Below, piece by piece: positions 1-5,959 of a stretch of 12,492 nt of DNA (within the stretch, counting starts at the first letter, position 1; each line of letters begins with the position of its first letter). Under the pieces are notes generated by a model, which made no database searches, was not told where the DNA came from, and saw only the letters and a program-made list of their open reading frames with translations. The translations under genes and the position numbers were made by a program. Source of the stretch: CAMBDR01 sp046597185 (GTDB taxonomy: Bacteria > Pseudomonadota > Gammaproteobacteria > Burkholderiales > Burkholderiaceae_D); contig JBKJLF010000653.1 in the NCBI GenBank assembly GCA_046597185.1, positions 1-12,492 on the forward strand, in the 5' to 3' direction.

Positions 1-641
1 GCGTCAACCAATTTGCGCTGGCCGGGAATAATGACAAAAAATACATTGCCAACCATGATCGTGCCGATCATCGCGCCGATATGTATAAAGGTGGCACGAC
101 CACTGAAAAAATGGCTCAAACCAAACGTCGCCAATATCAGCAAACCGTATACCAGCACCCCCAACAGCAAAGGCTTTTGCACCAGACGGGTACGGCACAG
201 GCCGTCATACACCAGCCAGGCTACGGCCAAACTGCTCAACCCAAGCACAATTGCGGATAAACCGGATAAATCATTGAGTGAAGGATTGATTAACATCGCC
301 TTCGGTTGTAGGTAATATACAACACTGAGCAATGCGGTGCCAGATAGCCAGGTACTGTAGGCTTCCCATTTAAACCAATGTAATTCGGTAGGCAGGGTGG
401 GTGGCGCCACCAAATACTTTTGTGGGTTATAAAAGCCGCCGCCATGCACTGCCCACAATTCACCTGCAACCCCTTGTTTGGCCAGCGCTGAGTCTGGCGC
501 AGGAGGGCGGATATGCAAATCCAGCCAGACGAAATAAAACGATGCACCGATCCAGGCAATGCCTGTGATCATATGTAGCCATCGTAGTAAAAGATTGATC
601 CAGTCGCCGTAGTAGCTGAGCAAATAACTCGGAATTTCCAT
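1..641 (-). CDS. puuD: Urate hydroxylase PuuD, membrane-anchored, N-terminal part (truncated by window edge)
   Basis: Codons read without a stop from ATG at 641 down to base 1, giving 213 complete residues. The product matches the integral-membrane urate oxidase family (PuuD, formerly DUF989), which converts urate to 5-hydroxyisourate, usually with a C-terminal cytochrome c domain that would lie outside this window. Visible family features are an early WLHMITGIAWIGASFYFVWLD stretch (about residues 21-41), then HWFKWEAYSTWLSG (about 88-101), and hydrophobic segments near 14-38, 96-112, 126-146, 157-177 and 184-206. A GGGGAG ribosome-binding site lies about 7 nt before the ATG, which fixes the start. 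It is divergent from the LysR gene and close to a uraD-allC fusion, so context agrees with urate catabolism. The symbol is from family recognition by eye; the C-terminal heme domain cannot be checked here. Confidence 0.88.
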   Translation of the reverse strand, partial: MEIPSYLLSYYGDWINLLLRWLHMITGIAWIGASFYFVWLDLHIRPPAPDSALAKQGVAGELWAVHGGGFYNPQKYLVAPPTLPTELHWFKWEAYSTWLSGTALLSVVYYLQPKAMLINPSLNDLSGLSAIVLGLSSLAVAWLVYDGLCRTRLVQKPLLLGVLVYGLLILATFGLSHFFSGRATFIHIGAMIGTIMVGNVFFVIIPGQRKLVD

Positions 642-671
642 GCACTCCCCGTGCGGTTGATGATTTTTTGA

Positions 672-685
672 AATATTGCAATATT
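672..685. promoter_or_regulatory. Perfect 14-bp palindrome, candidate LysR operator between puuD and the regulator
   Basis: AATATTGCAATATT is a perfect palindrome, 31 bp upstream of the puuD start and about 105 bp upstream of the regulator start. LysR-type regulators commonly bind dyad sites in the gap between their own gene and a divergent target, so this is the best operator candidate. A weak puuD promoter (TTGTGC, 17 nt, TATTTC on the minus strand) would overlap the site. Binding by this regulator is inferred. Confidence 0.45.
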
Positions 686-790
686 GCGATGGGCACAACT
701 TCAGAAAGATAAACGGTTTCATGTCTACAAGGATGGAAAATCGCGTATATTTGCCATACTCAATTGACTATACCTGACCACGAGCGCGCC

Positions 791-1729
791 ATGTCTACCT
801 TGCCTGACCACCTTGATTTACACCTGATTCGGGTATTGTACCTGTTGCTGTGCGAAAAAAACGTCTCGCGGGTGGCATTGAAGTTAAATCAACCGCAGCC
901 ATCGGTGTCGGCGGCCTTGCGCAAGTTGCGCGATTTGACGGGCGACCCTTTGCTGGTGCGTGGTGCACGCGGCATGGTGCCAACCCAGCATGGCGAGAGC
1001 TTGCTGATTCCGGCCAAGCGGATTCTGGATGAAACCGAGCGCCTGTTTGTACGCAAACAACCGTTTATTCCGGCGCAAGAAGCGCGCACCTTTCATATTG
1101 CCGCGCCCGACTACCTGGATTGCCAGTTTTTGCCCAATGTGGTGGCACGGGTGCGGCGCGAGTCCCCCAATAGCCGGGTGATCATGCATAGCTTGGGGCC
1201 GGAGGTGGATTATGTGCGCTTGCTATCGGACGGCAATCTGGATTTGGTGATCGCCAATTGGGATGAGCCGCCGCCGCATTTACATATGTCCAAATTATTT
1301 GAAGACGTGGTGGTTTGCGCCATGCATGCCGAAAGCCCGTATGCCAAGCGCACAGCCAGTGACGCGATGACTTTGGACGATTACCTGAGCTTGCCGCATA
1401 TTGCGCCCGCGCCAATGCTACCCGGCTCGCACGGGGTAATCGACGCCTTTTTGGCGCAACAAAATCTGCACCGCAATGTGGTGGTTGAATCGGCGCATTT
1501 CAGTTTAATTCCGTATATGGTGACGCAAGCGGATCTGGCGTTGAGTACGGGACGGCAGTTTTTGCGGTTTTATGAAAAAAGCTTGCCAATCAAATTGTTT
1601 TCGATGCCGATTCCTTTTCCGGTGATGCATTTTTATCAATTGTGGCATGATCGCGTGCATAATGCGCCCGAGCATAAGTGGTTGCGCGAGCAAATCACCC
1701 ATGTGGTGAAAAATTTGGTGAGCAAGTAG
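791..1729 (+). CDS. LysR-family transcriptional regulator of the purine-degradation locus
   Basis: A 312-aa DNA-binding regulator of typical LysR length. The N-terminal winged helix-turn-helix covers about residues 8-66, with the recognition region near VSRVALKLNQPQPSVSAALRKL (25-46) followed by the family signature GDPLLVR (51-57). The remainder is the effector-binding fold (about 90-300), starting near FHIAAPDYLDCQFLP. I chose ATG 791 rather than TTG 764 because the family N-terminus begins just after it; neither start has a strong ribosome-binding site. It lies between divergent puuD and the co-directional uraD-allC fusion, which suggests that it controls urate or allantoin breakdown, probably by sensing a pathway intermediate. 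The effector cannot be read from sequence, and no specific gene name is justified. Confidence 0.9.
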   Translation: MSTLPDHLDLHLIRVLYLLLCEKNVSRVALKLNQPQPSVSAALRKLRDLTGDPLLVRGARGMVPTQHGESLLIPAKRILDETERLFVRKQPFIPAQEARTFHIAAPDYLDCQFLPNVVARVRRESPNSRVIMHSLGPEVDYVRLLSDGNLDLVIANWDEPPPHLHMSKLFEDVVVCAMHAESPYAKRTASDAMTLDDYLSLPHIAPAPMLPGSHGVIDAFLAQQNLHRNVVVESAHFSLIPYMVTQADLALSTGRQFLRFYEKSLPIKLFSMPIPFPVMHFYQLWHDRVHNAPEHKWLREQITHVVKNLVSK

Positions 1730-1860
1730 GGCAGATTCAAGGATCACCTGCATTTTTACTCGGTCTTTGACGGAATATGAGGCCTATTGCCGCTGCCATA
1801 TGCGTATTCGGTTTGGCGCAGGTATGATAGCCGCTGGTTTGATAATGGAGGCGCTAGCCG
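1730..1860 (+). promoter_or_regulatory. Gap before the uraD-allC fusion with ribosome-binding site
   Basis: The 131-bp gap ends with a strong ribosome-binding site, GGAGG, about 9 nt before ATG 1861. A TATGAT at 1823-1828 could be a -10 element, but no convincing -35 sits at the right distance. A small inverted motif ATATGCGTAT (1799-1808) might be part of a regulator site. No terminator hairpin follows the LysR gene, so read-through from it is possible. Confidence 0.35.
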
Positions 1861-3711
1861 ATGAACATCAACACGAATCACCTTGACCCGAATCACCTTG
1901 ACCTGAATCACCTTGACCTGAATCAACTCAATGAGCTTCCATTGGCGCAATGGCTGGCCGCACTGGACGGGGTGTATGAACATTCCCCCTGGATTGCCGA
2001 ACGGGCGGCGGCCCATAGGCCCTTTGCCAGCTTGGCGGCCTTAAAGCACCGCTTACAGTGCGTGGTACAAGCGGCTACGCCGGATGAACAATTGGGTTTG
2101 ATTCGTGCCCACCCCGAATTGGCGGGTAAAGCTGCCATGGCCGGGCAATTGAGTAAAGAATCGACGGGTGAACAAGCTGGCGTCGGTTTGGATCGTTGTA
2201 GTGCCGAAGAATACGCCCAATTACAGCAATTAAACAGTGACTACAAGGCCAAATTTGGCTTTCCATTCATCGTTGCGGTCAAAGGCCCGGACGGGCAGGG
2301 CCTCAACCGCCAACAAATCATCGCCCATTTTAGCCGCCGCTTAGGTGCCAGTGTGGTCAGTGAAACGGCGGAAGCCCTGCACCAGATTGGCCGCATTGCC
2401 GAAATGCGCCTGAATGCATTGTTTGGCGTGAGCTTGCAGTTTGGTACTGAGATCATGCGGCGGGTACAGCACTTAGCTGGTTACAGCGAACAAAGCGACG
2501 GTTTGTACTGTAGCTATCTGCATACAGCGCACCAACAATGCGCCGCTCAAATCGCACAATGGATGAAAGAAGCGGGTTTGGCGGTGCAAATTGATGCCGT
2601 TGGCAATGTGCGCGGGCGTTACCTTTCATCCCGGGCGGATGCCCAAACCCTGATTATTGGCTCCCATTACGACACCGTGAATAACGCCGGTTGGTTCGAC
2701 GGCCGTTTGGGCATTATTCTGCCGATGTTGGTCTTGCAGCATTTGCAACAACTGCGCCAGTTGCCACAAACAGAGCAGGCTTTGTCCTTTCCTTTTCATA
2801 TTGAGTTAGTGGCTTTTTCAGAAGAAGAAGGGGTGCGCTTTCCCTGCACTTTTCTGGGTAGCCGGGCCTTGGCCGGGCGGTTTGATGCATCGCTACTGCA
2901 TTTGAACGATGGCAATGGCATTTCCTTGCAACAGGCTTTGCTGCAAGCGGGGCACGAACCGGGCGACATTGCGGAATTGGCCTTGTCAGCTGATCAAGTG
3001 TGTGGTTTTTTGGAAGTCCATATTGAGCAAGGGCCGATTTTATTACAGCATCATTTACCGCTGGGCGTGGTGACGGCGATTGCGGGCAGCAGCCGATTTT
3101 GGTTACACATTAGCGGCGAAGCCAATCATGCGGGCACCACGCCGATGGCTATGCGGCATGATGCCGTGGCCGCCGCTGCAGAAATTATCCTGGCCATAGA
3201 AGCGCGTTGCCGGGGCGAGGCGGGCTTGGTGGGCACGGTCGGTCAAGTTCAAATTCCCGCCGCTGCGACCAATGTGGTAGCGGGGGCATGCAGTATTTCG
3301 GTCGATATCCGTGCCCCGAATGACGCCCAGCGCCTGACAGCGGTGGCCGATATTATGCATATAGTGGAAGCAATCTGCCAACGCCGCGCAGTGCAATGGC
3401 GCAAACAAATTATGACGCAAATCGCGGCCGTGCCCTGTGACACAGGTCTGCAAGATGCGCTACACCTGGCCCTGAAGCAATGCGGCGTACCTGATTTTAG
3501 TCTGACTTCGGGTGCAGGGCACGATGCCATGATGATGGCCAACCTGACCCCAACGGCCATGCTGTTTGTGCGCTGTGGAAATAAGGGCATCAGCCATAAC
3601 CCGCTGGAAACCATGACCGCCGATGATGCGGAATTGGCCGCTCAGGTTTTGTTGGAATGGCTTAAGCAGATCGCAAAGACGGTTGAAGCTGGCAAGCTGT
3701 TACAGGGCTAA
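1861..3711 (+). CDS. Fusion of OHCU decarboxylase (UraD) and allantoate amidohydrolase (AllC-like, M20 family)
   Basis: This 616-aa protein has two catalytic modules. Residues about 22-190 match OHCU decarboxylase, which turns 2-oxo-4-hydroxy-4-carboxy-5-ureidoimidazoline into (S)-allantoin; the catalytic-histidine motif is HPELAGK (His84), with GFPFIVAVKG at 133-142. Residues about 205-605 match the M20 hydantoinase/carbamoylase/allantoate amidohydrolase family. Likely metal ligands are in GSHYDTV (His269), the downstream FDGRLG (Asp280), SEEEGVRF (Glu321-323), HIEQGP (His387) and GISHNPLE (His579); GTTPMAMRHDA (425-435) is another family signature. Both modules look complete, with no frameshift between them. 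The start has a GGAGG site about 9 nt upstream. The first 23 residues are an NHLDL-type repeat outside either domain. The AllC half could be another N-carbamoyl amidohydrolase, but context favours allantoate. The two steps are not adjacent in the pathway, since allantoinase acts between them. Confidence 0.88.
   Translation: MNINTNHLDPNHLDLNHLDLNQLNELPLAQWLAALDGVYEHSPWIAERAAAHRPFASLAALKHRLQCVVQAATPDEQLGLIRAHPELAGKAAMAGQLSKESTGEQAGVGLDRCSAEEYAQLQQLNSDYKAKFGFPFIVAVKGPDGQGLNRQQIIAHFSRRLGASVVSETAEALHQIGRIAEMRLNALFGVSLQFGTEIMRRVQHLAGYSEQSDGLYCSYLHTAHQQCAAQIAQWMKEAGLAVQIDAVGNVRGRYLSSRADAQTLIIGSHYDTVNNAGWFDGRLGIILPMLVLQHLQQLRQLPQTEQALSFPFHIELVAFSEEEGVRFPCTFLGSRALAGRFDASLLHLNDGNGISLQQALLQAGHEPGDIAELALSADQVCGFLEVHIEQGPILLQHHLPLGVVTAIAGSSRFWLHISGEANHAGTTPMAMRHDAVAAAAEIILAIEARCRGEAGLVGTVGQVQIPAAATNVVAGACSISVDIRAPNDAQRLTAVADIMHIVEAICQRRAVQWRKQIMTQIAAVPCDTGLQDALHLALKQCGVPDFSLTSGAGHDAMMMANLTPTAMLFVRCGNKGISHNPLETMTADDAELAAQVLLEWLKQIAKTVEAGKLLQG
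1876..1920 (+). repeat. Three tandem 15-bp units at the 5' end of the uraD-allC gene
   Basis: The unit AATCACCTTGACCTG occurs at 1891-1905 and 1906-1920. A copy with one substitution (CCCG for CCTG near its end) is at 1876-1890, and a degenerate AATCA restart is at 1921. Because 15 is a multiple of three, the repeat encodes NHLDP-NHLDL-NHLDL in frame at residues 6-20, ahead of the decarboxylase domain. Copy-number change would alter the N-terminal tail without breaking the gene. Confidence 0.9.
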
Positions 3712-3735
3712 ATCAGCCTTGTCGGAAAAACGCAA

Positions 3736-3767
3736 CCGTTTGCAGCAATGATTGCACAATTTTTTGA
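3736..3767 (+). terminator. Possible weak terminator after uraD-allC
   Basis: A short hairpin, GCAA TGA TTGC, is followed a few bases later by a run of six T. The stem is only four pairs and not tightly joined to the T run, so termination here is doubtful. It is the only terminator-like sequence seen directly after the stop codon at 3711. Confidence 0.25.
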
Positions 3768-3775
3768 TTCTCTTG

Positions 3776-3889
3776 CGCATCCGGCAGGCAAGGCGTATTG
3801 TTCCAATACAGATTTTAAGGTTCGTACCAAGGACGCAACGGCAGGCTAATTACCGACTGATTTAGTCAGTTGATATTCAGCCGGATGCG
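3776..3889 (+). other. Structured 114-nt intergenic element closed by a 10-bp inverted repeat
   Basis: CGCATCCGGC at 3776-3785 is the exact reverse complement of GCCGGATGCG at 3880-3889. Within it are two more perfect hairpins: GTATTG-TTC-CAATAC (3795-3809) and ACTGA-TTTAG-TCAGT (3856-3870). A weaker GGT-TCGT-ACC hairpin lies between them. This nesting would give a multi-branched RNA about 120 nt upstream of the FAD/NAD(P)-binding gene. It matches no riboswitch class I recognise. It could be a leader RNA, a small RNA, or a degenerate palindromic element; strand is assigned only from the downstream gene. Confidence 0.4.
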
Positions 3890-4008
3890 AAACTTCATGC
3901 TACAGTGAATTGCATTGTGGAATGTTTTGCGAGGGTATTTAATATTTTCAAGTGGTAGGGATTTTGGTTGTTCCGAGTTAAATTTGAATGAGACGAGGTA
4001 GAGCGATT

Positions 4009-5862
4009 ATGAAAAAATTCAATATAGTAATTATCGGGGTAGGCCCCCGTGGCTTGAATTTGTTGGAGCGTATGTCTGCTCTGTTACTGGAACAGCCTTT
4101 GAACGGCGCGTTGACGATTCATTTGGTTGACCCGAATATTCCAGGGCAAGGTGCCCATGGCTGGATTCAGCCAGCCCACTTATTGGTCAATACCGTGGCT
4201 GGGCAAATCACCATGTATAGCGACCCTTCCTGTATTGGCTGTGGCCCGATCATGCCTGGCCCATCATTTTTGGAGTGGGCCAATTTACGTGGCTACCGCA
4301 AGGTTGACGGGCGTTTTGTGCTCTCATCGCAGGGCGAAGAAATTCAGGAAAATGATTATTTACCGCGCTCTTTGCTGGGTGAGTATTTAACTTCGGTCTA
4401 CGATGCCATTCTGGATCGCTTCCCGGATTCGGTGGAGGTATCGAACCACCGCCGTGAAGCAGTTGATATCAAGCGCCTTGAAGATGGCAAACTCGAAGTG
4501 GAATTGTATGGTGGCTTTGCCATTGATGCCGATTTTGTGTTCTTGACCACGGGTCATGGTGAAAGTGAGCCCGATGACTTCGATAATCAATTTACCGCCT
4601 GGCTGGAACAAGGCTCGCGCAAAAACAGCCAGTTGCAATACTTCCGCACCCCTTATCCGATTACCAATTTGGCATCCATCGGGCAAAACGCACGGGTCGC
4701 GGTGGTGGGTACGGGCTTGTCGTCGAACGATATTGTGTCAGCCTTGACCGTGGGTGTCGGCGGCTCGTTTGATCGCCTGACCAAAGATCGCTTCAAATAC
4801 AACCCCTGTGGCCGTGAGCCAAAAATGACGGTGTTTTCGCGTCAGGGCATCCCATTTGGTGGCCGTGCCACCAATCAAAAAGGCAATGAGGGTAAATATC
4901 GGCCTTCGTTCTTCACCAAAACCTTTGTCGATAATTGCCGCAATTCATTACCCATTACCAATGGCAAGGCGCAGCTCGATTTTGACGAACATCTGTGGCC
5001 AACCTTGAAAAAGGAAATGGCCTATGTCTATTCTTGTACGGCCAAAAATGCCTGGGTCATGGCGGAAGAGTATGTCATGTCCAAAGCCGATGAAATGGCA
5101 ATTGATCGAATCATTTCACCGATTGCGCAAGATTCGTTTAACGATCCGAAATCGTTTAGCCGCTTTGTGCATGACTATCTGGTACGCGATATTGCCGATG
5201 CTTTTGGCGGCAATATGGAAAATCCGGCCAAAGCGGCAACCGATGTGTTGCGCGATGTGCGCGACATTATTCGCTATGCCATTGATCAGGGTGGCTTGAC
5301 ACCGGAATCGCATGAACGCTTCCTGGGTGGCTGGTGTTCCATTATTAACCGTATTGCAGTTGGCCCACCAAAAGAGCGCAATATTGAAACACTGGCTTTA
5401 ATGGAAGCGGGTATTGTTAATTTTGATATTGGCCCTGCACCGATTGTTGGATTTGATGCGGACAAGGGTAAATTCACCTTAACCTCGACCAAGTTCAAGG
5501 AACCGTACACCGAATATTTTGATGTGATGGTACGGGCCAAGATCGACATGTTCGAACCTGAGCGCAGCACCTCGCGCATCGTGCGCAATATGTTGAAATC
5601 GGGGGTTGCTGTACCGTATCAAAACGGGCCATTTAAAGCGGGCGGACTGAACGTCAATGAAAAAGGCCATATCATTGATGCGCAAGGCAATACGATTGAA
5701 AACCTCTATGCGCAAGGCAATATTGTGGAAGGCTCGAACTTCTACACCTTCGTGTTGCCACGGCCGAATGTCAATTCACGCTCGATTTATGATGCAGGGT
5801 ATGCATCGATGACGGTGTTGAATGCGATTCGGGCCAAGATTTTGGCGGTGGATAGCAAATAA
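4009..5862 (+). CDS. Two-Rossmann FAD/NAD(P)-binding protein, substrate unknown
   Basis: A 617-aa protein starting directly with an FAD-type Rossmann motif, FNIVIIGVGPRG (GxGxxG at residues 10-15), with the acidic residue closing strand 2 in HLVDP (Asp41). YLPRSLLGEYL (117-127) is a signature seen in the FAD-NAD(P)-binding family (PF13454-like). A second dinucleotide motif, VAVVGTGLSSND (GTGLSS about 234-239), probably binds NAD(P)H. A C-terminal block with NLYAQGNIVEGSNFYTF resembles the region closing the FAD site. The overall design recalls class B flavin monooxygenases and ornithine/lysine N-hydroxylases, but I cannot name a substrate. ATG 4009 is preferred over ATG 3988, because GAGG at 3995-3998 is spaced for it and the fold begins there. 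No membrane segment or signal peptide is evident. It appears monocistronic and ends at a strong terminator. A link to the upstream purine genes is not shown. Confidence 0.75.
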   Translation: MKKFNIVIIGVGPRGLNLLERMSALLLEQPLNGALTIHLVDPNIPGQGAHGWIQPAHLLVNTVAGQITMYSDPSCIGCGPIMPGPSFLEWANLRGYRKVDGRFVLSSQGEEIQENDYLPRSLLGEYLTSVYDAILDRFPDSVEVSNHRREAVDIKRLEDGKLEVELYGGFAIDADFVFLTTGHGESEPDDFDNQFTAWLEQGSRKNSQLQYFRTPYPITNLASIGQNARVAVVGTGLSSNDIVSALTVGVGGSFDRLTKDRFKYNPCGREPKMTVFSRQGIPFGGRATNQKGNEGKYRPSFFTKTFVDNCRNSLPITNGKAQLDFDEHLWPTLKKEMAYVYSCTAKNAWVMAEEYVMSKADEMAIDRIISPIAQDSFNDPKSFSRFVHDYLVRDIADAFGGNMENPAKAATDVLRDVRDIIRYAIDQGGLTPESHERFLGGWCSIINRIAVGPPKERNIETLALMEAGIVNFDIGPAPIVGFDADKGKFTLTSTKFKEPYTEYFDVMVRAKIDMFEPERSTSRIVRNMLKSGVAVPYQNGPFKAGGLNVNEKGHIIDAQGNTIENLYAQGNIVEGSNFYTFVLPRPNVNSRSIYDAGYASMTVLNAIRAKILAVDSK

Positions 5863-5875
5863 GTCAATAAGCGGT

Positions 5876-5919
5876 AAAAAACAGGGCGGGTACGTTAATA
5901 TCGTACCCGCCCTGTTTTT
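5876..5919. terminator. Strong bidirectional terminator between the FAD protein gene and gcvP
   Basis: A perfect 13-bp GC-rich stem, CAGGGCGGGTACG (5882-5894) paired with 5902-5914, has a 7-nt loop. It is flanked by an A run on the left and five T on the right. The A and T runs extend the pairing and provide a U tract on either strand, so it should stop transcription from both converging genes. Confidence 0.92.
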
Positions 5920-5925
5920 ATTTGC

Positions 5926-5951
5926 AGCGGCTGACTTGCCGCCGCTTTTTT
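5926..5951 (+). terminator. Second, plus-direction terminator
   Basis: AGCGGC (5926-5931) pairs with GCCGCT (5941-5946) across a 9-nt loop and is followed by a T run to 5951. There is no matching tract on the other strand, so it would act only on transcripts from the left, backing up the bidirectional terminator before they run antisense into gcvP. Confidence 0.6.
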
Positions 5952-5959
5952 AACATCGC

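Noticed and set aside
764..790. LysR gene start at TTG 764
   Set aside because: No ribosome-binding site precedes it and the nine extra residues are outside the family N-terminus; ATG 791 fits better.
3776..3889. Cyclic-di-GMP-I (GEMM) riboswitch
   Set aside because: It has isolated words such as GGCAA and GGACGCAA, but the spacing between them is too long, the GNRA hairpin is missing and the second stem does not match the class layout.
3776..3889. Miniature transposon bounded by 10-bp terminal repeats
   Set aside because: No target-site duplication is visible next to the repeats (TCTTG on the left, AAACT on the right), so insertion is not supported by the sequence alone.
3988..4008. Earlier start of the FAD/NAD(P)-binding protein at ATG 3988
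   Set aside because: It adds seven basic residues before the Rossmann strand, and GAGG at 3995-3998 is positioned for ATG 4009.
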